Assembly (NCBI RefSeq): GCF_937936435.1
Contig: NZ_CALDDG010000119.1
Location: forward strand, 1-49,250
DNA: 49,250 nt
From: an uncultured Sulfuricurvum sp.
GTDB lineage: Bacteria > Campylobacterota > Campylobacteria > Campylobacterales > Sulfurimonadaceae
Reading direction: 5' to 3'
The notes under the pieces were generated by a model. It was not told where the DNA came from. It searched no databases and worked only from the letters and a program-made list of their open reading frames with translations. Below are positions 16,374 to 25,109 of this stretch, in pieces; the stretch's first letter is position 1; every line of letters starts with the position of its first letter. The translations under genes and the position numbers were made by a program.

Positions 16374-17796
16374 TGTTCTCTCCTGCATCGGTATAACCGC
16401 CCCCGAGAGCTTTTATAAGGCCGATTTGCAGCTGTGCTTTGGCCTCATCCAGACTTAACGCCTCCAACTCGCTCTCATAGGCTGTTTTATTTGCCGATAG
16501 AAGCGGAAGCTTATCACTCAGTCCCAGTGAGAACTGTTTGCGTCGGATCGAGACATTGGCGTATTTGGCATTCATATCATCGTGATGGAGGTCGATTTGC
16601 GACTCGATCAGTTTGGTTTGTTTGAGCAATACGACCACTTCGTTCGCCGCTTTGATAACGGCATCGTTATAGTCATAGACGGAGGCATTGTAGTCGCTCA
16701 CGCTGTTTTGCAGGTTGGCGTTACGTTCTCCCCAGTCCAATAACGGAAGCGAGAGTGCGATACCGGCGGATGGGCTATAGGATGAGTTATCAAACAGCTT
16801 TGCCCAACTAAACGAGGTGAATCCGAGCAATCCCGAGAGACTGATGTCGGGATAAAATCGTGCTTTGGCCGTATCGATCGAGTGGCTTTTGCTCAACGCG
16901 ATGTACTTTGTGATTGCGACATCGGCACGATGGGCTAACAGGTTCATCCGAATCTCTTTCGGCAACGGGACGGCGAAGGCGTTGTTGATACTCGGCGCTT
17001 TGAGGGTATCGGCATAGGAGGGGAGAAATCCTCCTAAAACGCAGATAGACTCTTTTTTCCCTTCGACGGTACGTTTGAGCTCGGCAATCCGTTGCGTTAT
17101 TCCCGACAGAGCACTTTTTTGGACATTAATCTGTGTCGCGTCGATCAATCCCAAACGCTGCTGTTTTTGGACGATTTTGAGCTCTTCGGCTGCCGTTTTT
17201 TCCAAAGAACGCAAAACATCCAGTTTGCGTTCGTCGTAATTCCAGGAGAGATAGGCTGCGCAGATAGCGTTAGAAAGAGCGACTTTTGCCGCTTCGATAG
17301 AGGCTCTCTGTGCCATAGCCTGATTTTTGGCGGCGGCGATACGGGAGCTTCTGGCATTCCAAAAATCAAAATCATAATCGAGCACTAACGACGGTTGGTA
17401 TTGGGTATGATAGTTACCTCCCAACGGTGCAGGGAAAATATGATTTAGACTGAAACGTTCTCGTATAACGCTCGCATCGGCAGAGAGGTGCGGCAAATTC
17501 CGCGATTCGACGGATGCGATGATAGTGTTTGCCTGAGCATAGCGGGCTTCGATACTTTTGAGTGTCGGAGCATTCGCGAGCGCTTTGTCCATCAATGTAT
17601 CGAGTTGAGGATCGTTGTACCCTTTCCACCAATCGCTTACGAGGTGTCCGTCCGAGTCGTTGAAAAGGGTGAGTGATTTTTCCAAATCGTCGGTGATAGT
17701 ATTGTCTGCCATAGGGGCGGCTTTTTGGATCGCCGGTACGCATCCGGTCACTAAGAGTGCCGGCAACACAAGGAACATAAAACTGAAGTGTTTCAT
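16360..17796 (-). CDS. NodT-family outer-membrane efflux factor
   Basis: Encodes 478 residues. An N-terminal lipoprotein signal has LLVTGC with Cys19 as the likely lipid site, then the two repeated TolC-like halves: WWKGYNDPQLDTLMDKAL at about 58-75 is the NodT signature, and the second half starts around FYPDISLSGLLG. It forms the outer-membrane channel for the FUSC/HlyD pump. It begins six bases after the marR stop and overlaps the pump gene start. Confidence 0.92.
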   Translation of the reverse strand: MKHFSFMFLVLPALLVTGCVPAIQKAAPMADNTITDDLEKSLTLFNDSDGHLVSDWWKGYNDPQLDTLMDKALANAPTLKSIEARYAQANTIIASVESRNLPHLSADASVIRERFSLNHIFPAPLGGNYHTQYQPSLVLDYDFDFWNARSSRIAAAKNQAMAQRASIEAAKVALSNAICAAYLSWNYDERKLDVLRSLEKTAAEELKIVQKQQRLGLIDATQINVQKSALSGITQRIAELKRTVEGKKESICVLGGFLPSYADTLKAPSINNAFAVPLPKEIRMNLLAHRADVAITKYIALSKSHSIDTAKARFYPDISLSGLLGFTSFSWAKLFDNSSYSPSAGIALSLPLLDWGERNANLQNSVSDYNASVYDYNDAVIKAANEVVVLLKQTKLIESQIDLHHDDMNAKYANVSIRRKQFSLGLSDKLPLLSANKTAYESELEALSLDEAKAQLQIGLIKALGGGYTDAGENNASK

Positions 17797-17802
17797 TGTA
17801 GT

Positions 17803-18231
17803 TTACTTTTGTAGATTTTCATAAATCGATTGGAGCAGATCGGTCAGCTCCGCTTTGTGATCTTCATTTATACCCTCTAGGGCTTTTTCCATAATACGTT
17901 CTCCCATTTGGATCAGCGGCTTTTTCAGCTTTTTCCCTTTAGGAGTAATATTGATCAGATAGGCTCTACGGTCATTTTCTTTTTGGACACGCTCTACCAA
18001 CCCTTTTTGTTCCAGGGTATTGAGCATTAGCGTCAAATTGGATTGTTCGAAATAGGTATCCTGAGCCAGTTCTTTTTGAGTCAGACCGTCTTTTTCACAC
18101 AACCGGATCAGTATGATCCGATGAGCATACGACAAAGAGTAGGGTTTCAGCTCTTTTTCGTATTCGTTTTTGAGTACATTTCTCGCTTTTGCTATTAAAA
18201 AGCCGATCGACTTGTCTGATGCAAAGCCCAT
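17803..18231 (-). CDS. MarR family regulator of efflux operon
   Basis: Encodes 142 residues with the MarR winged helix: SYAHRIILIRLCEKDGLTQKELA, then FEQSNLTLMLNTLEQKGLVER and the wing KENDRRAYLINIT (the DxRxxxxxL signature). MarR proteins usually repress their own operon until an aromatic or phenolic compound binds. It is the first gene of the efflux operon, and a perfect inverted repeat at 18282-18303, about 50 bases upstream of its start, is the likely operator. Confidence 0.92.
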   Translation of the reverse strand: MGFASDKSIGFLIAKARNVLKNEYEKELKPYSLSYAHRIILIRLCEKDGLTQKELAQDTYFEQSNLTLMLNTLEQKGLVERVQKENDRRAYLINITPKGKKLKKPLIQMGERIMEKALEGINEDHKAELTDLLQSIYENLQK

Positions 18232-18281
18232 AATATCCTCCCCCTCGAAAAATATTCGGGATTGTAGAGCAGTGAACCTTA

Positions 18282-18303
18282 AATAGTTATTATGATAACT
18301 ATT
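18282..18303. promoter_or_regulatory. Perfect palindrome, probable MarR operator
   Basis: AATAGTTAT and ATAACTATT form perfect nine-base arms around TATG, upstream of the marR-efflux operon. MarR proteins bind such AT-rich repeats and block transcription. The similar AT-rich sites before the second marR gene (39677-39703) have another sequence, so the two regulators are not expected to cross-react. Confidence 0.75.
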
Positions 18304-18525
18304 ATGTTGATAAGTATATTTGTTCTTTTATGGATAGCATAACAATTTAGTATAAAGTATAGGGATGTTCCAAGATATCCGTACGGATGAAGATAGAGCG
18401 AAAATACGCAATTGATGGCTTTTAAAAACACAAACATGGTGAACGGTTCACTAAAATGCCCTTTTCGTTCACAAAAATTTGTTACTATAGGAAGAATATA
18501 ATTATTGATAGAAAAAAGGGATAAT
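18304..18525. other. Intergenic stretch without gene
   Basis: The divergent gap between marR and the 18526 gene (about 290 bases from 18232) holds the MarR operator and AT-rich promoter-like sequence. A short palindrome GTGAACGGTTCAC lies around 18440-18452. I see no small gene with a credible ribosome site here. Confidence 0.5.
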
Positions 18526-18801
18526 ATGCGTTTATTTGTCTATTTCATATTAGCCGCCGTCGCGTTTATCATGTTTAAAGCGTTTTTTCTCGATGAATAT
18601 CTGGAAAATCGGGGGAAAACAGACGTCAATACAACGACGCAAAGTCCTGAACCGATTGAAAAGGTCGAAGAAAAAGAGACCGCTCCTATCAAGCAGGATA
18701 CAAACGAGAGCGAGACTAAAAAACAAAAGATCATCCAAAGCCATGAAAAGATGCCTCTCGATGAGTTGGGCGATGAGATCGCCGATAAAATCAAGTTGTA
18801 A
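18526..18801 (+). CDS. Small single-pass membrane protein
   Basis: Encodes 91 residues. The ATG at 18526 follows AAAAAAGGG; a TTG reading seven codons upstream is less likely. Residues about 3-20 are a hydrophobic anchor (MRLFVYFILAAVAFIMFKAF) and the rest is a highly charged Lys/Glu tail, probably disordered. No family recognised. Confidence 0.65.
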   Translation: MRLFVYFILAAVAFIMFKAFFLDEYLENRGKTDVNTTTQSPEPIEKVEEKETAPIKQDTNESETKKQKIIQSHEKMPLDELGDEIADKIKL

Positions 18802-18805
18802 TTTT

Positions 18806-19699
18806 CTATTTTGTCCGTGAGAGGATGAGGCCGCTGAGGATGATTAAAACTCCCCCCGCAATCGTCATCGGGGCAGGGAGAAGATCTCCGAGGATGATTC
18901 CGAATAAAGATGCGAACAAAACGACCGAATAGCTGACGGTACTGACGATTCCCGCTTTGGCATAAAAATAGGCACGCGTCATATAGATTTGTCCGTACGC
19001 CGCAGCCACTCCCATCAACATGATCCATAACCATTCCATCCCTGAGGGTTTTACGAATTCGCACAGGGCAAAGGCAAAAGTTTCCGAGTTGACGTAGGGT
19101 GAGAGTATCATCAATCCTGCGGGGATGATTACACCCGAAGCCATAAACGACAAGACGACGATTCGCTCGTCATAGTAGGCTTTCAAGCTCCGTACGCTCG
19201 TATAGGCCAATGCGGAGAACAAGCCGGTCAGAAGCCCCATCAAATGGATATAATCAAAATGCATCCCGCTGAGGAATACTACCCCGATAAAACCGATCCC
19301 GATAGCAAAAATGGCATTACGTTTGAGGGTTTCGCCCAGCAGAAAAAAAGCGAGAATCGCGGTGAATATAGGCTCGGTTTTGGCATATACGATCGCATTG
19401 GAGAGGGTTGTCGCGCTGATGGTGTAGAAAAAAGCCAATAGGGCTATCGTACCGATAACACCGCGAAAAATCAGAGTATAGGGTTTGCCTCCGATATTGT
19501 TAATCGGTTTTTTGAGGATCATGGCACCGATGAGGAGCAAACCGAAGGCATTGCGCCAAAACGTCACTTCAACCGATCCCATCGTGTGGGAGAGGAGTTT
19601 GGCGAACACCATTGTCAAAGCAAATAAAAAAGAGGCTATGAGCATCAGACCGATGCCGCGGCGGGTATCGTTCATCGAAGAGGCTTTTGAATCTGACAA
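18806..19699 (-). CDS. EamA/DMT family transporter
   Basis: Encodes 297 residues with about ten membrane helices in two homologous EamA halves (about 13-140 and 155-290). Helix patterns such as NAIVYAKTEPIFTAILAFFLLGE and VVLFASLFGIILGDLLP are typical. Drug/metabolite transporters export amino acids, metabolites or drugs; the substrate cannot be told from sequence. The gene faces the small membrane protein, with only four bases between stops. A second, only distantly similar EamA protein lies at 21249. Confidence 0.88.
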   Translation of the reverse strand: MSDSKASSMNDTRRGIGLMLIASFLFALTMVFAKLLSHTMGSVEVTFWRNAFGLLLIGAMILKKPINNIGGKPYTLIFRGVIGTIALLAFFYTISATTLSNAIVYAKTEPIFTAILAFFLLGETLKRNAIFAIGIGFIGVVFLSGMHFDYIHLMGLLTGLFSALAYTSVRSLKAYYDERIVVLSFMASGVIIPAGLMILSPYVNSETFAFALCEFVKPSGMEWLWIMLMGVAAAYGQIYMTRAYFYAKAGIVSTVSYSVVLFASLFGIILGDLLPAPMTIAGGVLIILSGLILSRTK

Positions 19700-19852
19700 T
19701 GTGTAAAAACGTGATAGTAAGGTAGGATTATCATGACGGGAATTCTAGCATGAATAGATCGGAAGTGTCTCTTTTAATGTATAATCAATCCAATAGGATT
19801 ACCCAAATCCGCAGTAGTTGAGCAGATAGATCCATGATAAAAAGGGGATAGA

Positions 19853-20584
19853 ATGCAAGTGACTCTCCATCGTGCCCATGAACGGGGAATAGCCGAACAC
19901 GGATGGCTTCACAGTCGGTTCAGTTTTAGTTTTGCCGACTATCATAACCGCGAGAGAATGGGATTCGGTGTTTTGCGGGTGATTAACGATGATATTATCG
20001 AGCCGGGTTCCGGTTTCGGCATGCATCCTCATCGCGATATGGAGATTATCACGATCGTGACTCACGGTATGCTTGAGCATAAAGACTCGGAAGGAAACCA
20101 CGGTATCATCAGCGCGGGCGAGATTCAGTATATGTCTGCGGGAAGCGGCGTGGAGCATTCGGAGTTCAACCCTTCCGATCAGGATCGGACCGAATTGTTT
20201 CAAATATGGATTTATCCTCATACTAAAGGGCTAACCCCCCGCTACGAACAGCATAAATGCGATGCGGAAAGTATGAATCGGTGGGAATTGCTGGTCAGCG
20301 GAGACGGACGAAAAGGTTCTTTAGCGATACGTCAGGATGCCTGTATCAAAAAAGCGCATCTGTATATCGGACACACTCTCGTTTCGGATAATTGCAAACC
20401 GGGACACGGAAGATTACTATTGGTGATGAGCGGCGAACTGGAAGCGTGCGGATATACACTAAAAGCGCGGGACGAACTGCAAATTCTGGGAGAAGAGTCG
20501 TTTGAGATCACGACGGATCGGGAAGCACAACTATTGCTGTTTGATCTCCCGATGCATAACGCTCCCCCCGTGGGAGAGGATTAG
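19853..20584 (+). CDS. Pirin family protein
   Basis: Encodes 243 residues of the bicupin pirin family (YhhW type). The signature FGVLRVINDDIIEPGSGFG is followed by the metal ligands in HPHRDMEIITIVTHGMLEHKDS and GSGVEHSEFN, giving the three His and one Glu. Some members have quercetin dioxygenase activity, others act as redox sensors; the role here is open. The stop overlaps the end of the converging PEBP gene by four bases. An AAGGGGAT site precedes the ATG. Confidence 0.92.
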   Translation: MQVTLHRAHERGIAEHGWLHSRFSFSFADYHNRERMGFGVLRVINDDIIEPGSGFGMHPHRDMEIITIVTHGMLEHKDSEGNHGIISAGEIQYMSAGSGVEHSEFNPSDQDRTELFQIWIYPHTKGLTPRYEQHKCDAESMNRWELLVSGDGRKGSLAIRQDACIKKAHLYIGHTLVSDNCKPGHGRLLLVMSGELEACGYTLKARDELQILGEESFEITTDREAQLLLFDLPMHNAPPVGED

Positions 20585-21123
20585 CGCCCGTAATAGGAGA
20601 CGATAGCCGCTTTGCCGAGGGAGTGGGCGTTGATCATATAGCCTGCCAATGCGGGAGAGGCTTTTTCATCCAGATCGAGATGCTCGATGTCGAGGGCATG
20701 GATTGTGAATAGATAGCGGTGGGGGCGATCCCCTTTAGGAGGGCAGGCCCCTCCGAATCCCGTTTTACCGTAGTCGGTAACGCTCTGCGTCGCGTGAATC
20801 ATCTGTTTTTTAGCCGTATCTCCGAAACCTGATGGGAGAGATGTCACCGAAGCGGGGATATTGAACACGACCCAGTGCCACCAGCCGCTTCCGGTCGGGG
20901 CATCGGGATCATAGACCGTGACGGCAAAGCTTTTCGTCCCTTTCGGAGCGTCGTTCCAATGTAACTCCGGAGAGATATTTTGTCCGTCGCATCCAAATCC
21001 CGCAAACTCTTGCGTTTTGGTGAGCTGACCGGAGAGATCGTTGCTGTGAAGGGTAAAATTTCCGGCAAAAAGTGCGGAGCAGCCCGCCACCAGTAGAGTC
21101 GAAACGACAGGAAGTAAACGCAT
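20581..21123 (-). CDS. YbhB/YbcL family PEBP protein, exported
   Basis: Encodes 180 residues with a signal peptide (about 1-21; VAGCSALFAG, with a possible lipobox at VAGC, Cys15). The phosphatidylethanolamine-binding core shows SPELHWNDAPKGTKSFAVTVYDPDAPTG, then WWHWVVFNIP and GGACPPKGDRPHRY, the usual ligand-site motifs. Role unclear; homologues are small-ligand or kinase-inhibitor-like proteins. It sits in the periplasm or is lipid-anchored. Confidence 0.9.
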   Translation of the reverse strand: MRLLPVVSTLLVAGCSALFAGNFTLHSNDLSGQLTKTQEFAGFGCDGQNISPELHWNDAPKGTKSFAVTVYDPDAPTGSGWWHWVVFNIPASVTSLPSGFGDTAKKQMIHATQSVTDYGKTGFGGACPPKGDRPHRYLFTIHALDIEHLDLDEKASPALAGYMINAHSLGKAAIVSYYGR

Positions 21124-21248
21124 GGTATCCCTTTATGTGAAGTATAGGCGGTTGTACACCGTTTTAACAATACTATTATAGTCTCTATCGCTCTCTAAGC
21201 AAAGAGGGGATAGACTTTCGCCACTCTACACAGAAAGGCAAACCTCCT

Positions 21249-22145
21249 ATGGGCGACGCAAAAAATACGAATCGGTATTATGCCGGAATGATCATCGCAA
21301 TGCTCTTTTGGGGGGTTGCATGGACGGCGGGCAAAGTAGCGGCTCATCACTCCAATGCGGAAGTAGCGGCATTTTGGCGTTATGCCGTATCGTTTATTAC
21401 GATTATCCCGGTAATTTGGTATCTCAAAACGCCTTTGATGACGAATCGTGCGGGATGGCTTTATATGCTCGTTGCGGGGATGCTGACATCGCTGTTCAAT
21501 TATCTCTTCTTCGCCGGATTGTCCCACGGACAGGCCGGATACGGAGGGACGATGGTGACGGCTCTGGCTCCGCTTTTCACGTACATGATGTCGATCGGAA
21601 TATTGGGAACAAAGGTCTCCACGCGTCAGATCACGGCTCTTTCCATCGGAGTATTCGGCGCGCTTATCCTCTTGCGCGTTCCGACGGAAGGGTTTGCGTT
21701 TTTAAATATCGAGAGCTCCTATTTCCTAGGGTGTGCCGTCGTCTGGGCGTTAGTGACGATTGTGTCGCAAAAAGCGTCGAAGCAAGCCGATCCCATGTTT
21801 TATACGCTGGTTGTTTTCGGTATCACGGGATTCGTCAACATGCTCTTTGCATTGCCGTATCATCCGTTTGATTTCGGTGCTTATGACGGCACGTTCTGGT
21901 GGACGATTGTGTTTATCGGACTCGTTCCGGGGACATTCAGTACGGCATTGTATTTTCTCTCCGCGAGCAAAGTAGGGGCACATCGTACCGGCGTATTTAT
22001 GTTTATCGTCCCGATCGGGGCGATCGTATCGAGCTGGATCGTTTACGGCGAAGGATTGGCACTTTCCACGGCGATCGGATGCCTTTTCGCATTTGTCGCA
22101 GTCTTTTTGTTTAATACGAAGAAATCGGTTTTTTTCAGAGAATAG
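21249..22145 (+). CDS. EamA/DMT family transporter
   Basis: Encodes 298 residues with ten predicted membrane helices in two EamA halves. Typical stretches are AMLFWGVAWTAGKVAAHHS at the start and ALYFLSASKVGAHRTGVFMFIVPIGAIVSS near the end. Probably a metabolite exporter in the inner membrane. It stands alone, with its own promoter region after the PEBP gene that faces the other way, and is preceded by a CTCCT/GGCAAACCTCC region without a strong ribosome site. Confidence 0.88.
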   Translation: MGDAKNTNRYYAGMIIAMLFWGVAWTAGKVAAHHSNAEVAAFWRYAVSFITIIPVIWYLKTPLMTNRAGWLYMLVAGMLTSLFNYLFFAGLSHGQAGYGGTMVTALAPLFTYMMSIGILGTKVSTRQITALSIGVFGALILLRVPTEGFAFLNIESSYFLGCAVVWALVTIVSQKASKQADPMFYTLVVFGITGFVNMLFALPYHPFDFGAYDGTFWWTIVFIGLVPGTFSTALYFLSASKVGAHRTGVFMFIVPIGAIVSSWIVYGEGLALSTAIGCLFAFVAVFLFNTKKSVFFRE

Positions 22146-22174
22146 AAACCATTTTTTATTTTGGTCTACGCAAA

Positions 22175-22190
22175 AGTGAGAAATATCACA
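22175..22190. promoter_or_regulatory. CRP/FNR-type box
   Basis: AGTGA-N6-TCACA upstream of the 22243 gene is one base from the TGTGA-N6-TCACA consensus of CRP-family regulators. Two exact matches occur at 45966 and 47739. It lies about 53-68 bases before the start codon, a usual position for activation. Confidence 0.5.
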
Positions 22191-22242
22191 AAAGAGAACG
22201 GATTTTGCTTGTATATATTTATATTATGCAGAGGAGTTCATT

Positions 22243-22809
22243 ATGACAGTGACTGTGGCATTAAAATCGATTCATCCTCCGATTGCAGAGAGTGTGGTCG
22301 ATACCAGTATATCGGCAGACTATCGAAAAGCTATCGATAGATTCGTCCCCGTAGTCGCCTATCAGTCTCGGGATGAAATCAACAGCACCGATGAGGCACT
22401 GGCACAGTTTAAATCCCATTTATCGAGAGAAGGGGCAGCAAAATTTCTAAGTGATTTGAATGCAGAGAAGATCGAAACTCTGGTTGAAACTCTGCGCCAA
22501 AAATTGCAAAATGAAAAAGATAACAATCCGAGATATGCCATCAATATCGATAACGTGGTTAATGATTACCGAAAACTGCTTATTGCGGAGATGATCGCGG
22601 CCAAAAAAGCGGCTGAAGAGAAAGAGAAAGAAGAGCACAAGAAGGATGTATCCCACGCTCAGGCAATTGCAACCGCAGATATTTTAAACAGTAAGCAGGA
22701 GAATGAAAAAAACGGTGTGAACACAAGAAATGCCACTCTTTTGGAAATGATGATCAGTGCAGCCAATGCTGCACCGCAGAGTGCAGAAAAAGATTCTCAG
22801 ATATCTTAG
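22243..22809 (+). CDS. Hypothetical protein with charged coiled coil
   Basis: Encodes 188 residues. The middle (about 60-140) is a Lys/Glu-rich helical stretch, likely coiled coil, including AAKKAAEEKEKEEHKKD. No signal peptide or membrane segment. I do not recognise a family; the composition is reminiscent of flagellar or secretion-associated helper proteins, but no motif supports this. A GAGGAG site precedes the ATG and a CRP-type box lies upstream. Confidence 0.65.
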   Translation: MTVTVALKSIHPPIAESVVDTSISADYRKAIDRFVPVVAYQSRDEINSTDEALAQFKSHLSREGAAKFLSDLNAEKIETLVETLRQKLQNEKDNNPRYAINIDNVVNDYRKLLIAEMIAAKKAAEEKEKEEHKKDVSHAQAIATADILNSKQENEKNGVNTRNATLLEMMISAANAAPQSAEKDSQIS

Positions 22810-22837
22810 AAAGTTTCAGCAGGTTGATGTAAGAGAT

Positions 22838-23350
22838 TTATGCCAGCTTTTTTTCCATAACGGAAAACTCCAGAAAATCGACCCTTTTTTCCCATAACCC
22901 CGATTCGGGAAACGGGATCGTCGCACCTGTCCTGACATAGCCTCTGCGTTCATAATACTCGATCAATTCGCTTCGCAGGGTTATCACTTCCATCACTGCC
23001 GTATCAACCTTCCACCGTTTCATACTTTCGGTTTCGGCATAGGCGAGGAGCTGTTTACCGATTCCGCTTCCTTGCATGGTCGGCTCGACGGCAAAGAGAC
23101 CGAAATGAACGGCGTTGTTTTCACGATAGGCATGGATAGAGGCAACGATCGTCTCTTCTTGGAAGGCTATAAAAAAATACGAATCGGGATTGTTTAGAAG
23201 TGCCGATACTCCTGCTTCATCGATCCGTTTACCGCTCAGGAGATCGGCTTCGGTCGTCCATCCCGCGCGGGAACTCTCACCGCGATAGGAGCGGTTTAGG
23301 AGGGAGGTTAGAGTAGGGATGTCGTTTGGTTTGGCGTGAGCGAATTTCAT
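22838..23350 (-). CDS. GNAT family N-acetyltransferase
   Basis: Encodes 170 residues with the GNAT fold. The acetyl-CoA loop reads VEPTMQGSGIGKQLLAYAE (about 95-113) and the family pattern EYYERRGYVRTGAT follows. Likely acetylates a small molecule or protein N-terminus in the cytoplasm; substrate unknown. Confidence 0.88.
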   Translation of the reverse strand: MKFAHAKPNDIPTLTSLLNRSYRGESSRAGWTTEADLLSGKRIDEAGVSALLNNPDSYFFIAFQEETIVASIHAYRENNAVHFGLFAVEPTMQGSGIGKQLLAYAETESMKRWKVDTAVMEVITLRSELIEYYERRGYVRTGATIPFPESGLWEKRVDFLEFSVMEKKLA

Positions 23351-23363
23351 GGACGAGATTGTA

Positions 23364-23860
23364 TCAAAAGAATGAAAAATAGTTTGAATGTAGTGGAGAA
23401 AACCCTCGTAAATACGGTCTGCTGACCAACGGTGAAAACTCCCACGGAATCGCAGCGAGTATGAGTAAAAGGGCGATAGTAAACCAAATGGCGATGGTTT
23501 TAAATTTATCTCTGTCAGACTTTTTTCGTTTTGCCAGTGCCGAACCGACGGTGATGAGGAGAACCGCGATCAGCATGGTGGAGCTGTGTTCGATTCCGAA
23601 GAAACGAATTTCCCGGATATGGACAGCGTCAGCAAAATGATGGATAAAAAATGTGGTGATAGGGCTGATGAGGTAGAGCCACACGCCGAGGATGAGCTGG
23701 ATATGGGCTATCGTTGCGGTGTTATGGCGTACACGGTTCTCAAATACCGTAAACGGTTTATGTACAACCACCCTCGATAGGCGCGATAGAGGGCATAGAC
23801 TAAACTGATAAGTACCAGCCATCGAAACCATGAGTGGAGGGCTAGCAGTATCAGTTCCAA
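23364..23860 (-). pseudogene. Frameshifted four-helix membrane protein gene
   Basis: Two frames together give one recognisable protein. From a TTG at 23860, overlapping the upstream stop, the frame reads ELILLALHSWFRWLVLISLV and on to YRGWLY. The other frame then continues from about HKPFTVFENRVR through AHIQLILGVWLYLISP to the stop at 23364. In the known small membrane family, RGW is followed closely by PFT...N, so the joint is expected where the frames change. One base seems to be missing near 23762-23767 (TGTACA region). It may be a real lesion, a sequencing error or, less likely, programmed. An ATG-started reading (23831) of the second frame alone would lose the first helix and is unlikely to be the true protein. 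Confidence 0.7.
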
Positions 23861-24384
23861 CGGTACTCGCTTAGATCAGCAGGAATAGCGTGATCGGCGA
23901 TGTATTCATCGACTTTGCCGTTGTCAGCATCTCTAGCACACCATGCTTTGATGGTTTTGCGCTCTTCTTTAAACTCATACAGCGGGACACTCATTCCACA
24001 GCTGTGCTCGACGCAGTAGATATGGAGTTTGACAAACCGTCGCATACCGCGTAAGTCATCCGAGGGAAAAAGATTTCGACACGCTTCATCGCTTCGGTCG
24101 ATGGTTTCTCCTTTGCAAAAGAGGCGGAGAATTTGAGGTTTGGGACCGAAGGAACAAAATACGACCGTTACTTCGCCGCCGTTTTCGATGTCACGTGCGG
24201 TACGGTTACCGCTTCCGGCGTAGTCGAGAAATATCGCTTCGTTGTCTCCGGTGACACGAAAGCAGTCATATCCGCGGGGACTAAGGTTTACCTCTTTACC
24301 GCTGCAACTGGCGATGAAAAATATCTTTTGTTCTGCGATAAAGGCTTTGTCATCTTCGTTTAATGATCTACTTTGGCTTCCCAT
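23851..24384 (-). CDS. Pyridoxamine 5'-phosphate oxidase-like flavin protein
   Basis: Encodes 177 residues of the FMN-binding split-barrel group: FFIASCSGKEVNLSPRGYDCFRV near the start and the strand FLDYAGSGNRTARDIENGGEVTVVFCSF. Similar proteins bind FMN, F420 or haem and reduce small molecules. It starts the short unit that continues into the frameshifted membrane gene. The last codons overlap the TTG start of that gene. Confidence 0.88.
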   Translation of the reverse strand: MGSQSRSLNEDDKAFIAEQKIFFIASCSGKEVNLSPRGYDCFRVTGDNEAIFLDYAGSGNRTARDIENGGEVTVVFCSFGPKPQILRLFCKGETIDRSDEACRNLFPSDDLRGMRRFVKLHIYCVEHSCGMSVPLYEFKEERKTIKAWCARDADNGKVDEYIADHAIPADLSEYRWN

Positions 24385-24436
24385 ATTCTTTCTCCAATTA
24401 ATCGTAGCAAGAGTATATCAAGCTTCGTATAAATGA

Positions 24437-24967
24437 TTAGTCATTCTCCACTTTGAACGTATTTAACATAATATCGCTGGCAAGCATCCGCGCCGCGTGA
24501 TTGACTGCATCGAAAATATCTTTGTCCTCCCAATCCATCGCACGCAAAGCATTCAAATCATCCTCATTGATCGAATGTGAAAGACGGATAGCTTTGATCG
24601 CCAGTAAAAGCATTGCAACTTCGCGTTCCGGCAGATTGGCAGTTTTAGGGTCTTGGCGCATTGCAGCGACCTGATCCAATGTCCATCCCGCCATGTTGAC
24701 CAGCATTCCGGTATTGAAATCGATACAAAACCGGCACTCTTCAGCGCTGGAAACCATGATACGGATCGCGGCTAACAGCGGCATCGATAACGTAGGATGA
24801 TTCATGTAATAGCCGATAAACGACAACTGATGGCGCAGTAATTCGGGAGAAATACTAAAAAGCTGTGCGCTGTTGCTGACGCTTCCACGTGCAGCTATGA
24901 TCGTTGCATAGAGTTCGGCTAACTCACCTGTGGCTTCTTCGGGTGCGATGGTTTGAATAAGAGGCAT
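24437..24967 (-). CDS. AhpD-like carboxymuconolactone decarboxylase family protein
   Basis: Encodes 176 residues. The redox CxxC is CRFC in SSAEECRFCIDFNTGML; the His three residues after the second Cys in classic AhpD is replaced by Asn here (CIDFN), which questions peroxidase activity. Divergent from a TetR regulator with two operators between them, so it is probably induced by a ligand of that regulator. Likely in detoxification of peroxide or an aromatic compound. Confidence 0.85.
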   Translation of the reverse strand: MPLIQTIAPEEATGELAELYATIIAARGSVSNSAQLFSISPELLRHQLSFIGYYMNHPTLSMPLLAAIRIMVSSAEECRFCIDFNTGMLVNMAGWTLDQVAAMRQDPKTANLPEREVAMLLLAIKAIRLSHSINEDDLNALRAMDWEDKDIFDAVNHAARMLASDIMLNTFKVEND

Positions 24968-24988
24968 GATGTATCCTTTTGGATGATG

Positions 24989-25004
24989 TTGACTGTTTGG
25001 TCAA
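24989..25004. promoter_or_regulatory. TetR operator 1
   Basis: TTGACTGTTTGGTCAA: an inverted repeat (TTGAC, GTCAA with six bases between) in the gap between the AhpD-like and TetR genes. With the matching site at 25023 it forms a pair 34 bases apart, centre to centre, close to three helical turns. Confidence 0.75.
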
Positions 25005-25022
25005 GTGGCATTATACTTTATG

Positions 25023-25038
25023 TTGACCAATCAGTCAA
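25023..25038. promoter_or_regulatory. TetR operator 2
   Basis: TTGACCAATCAGTCAA: the same TTGAC-N6-GTCAA repeat as at 24989. The two copies have the shared core TTGACYnnTnnGTCAA and probably both bind the TetR protein, controlling both divergent genes. Confidence 0.75.
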
Positions 25039-25109
25039 GTGCAATATGATACAATTACGTTTATATATCTTCCGTATGGATACGGAAAGCTTTAGGTAAT
25101 AGCAATCAC

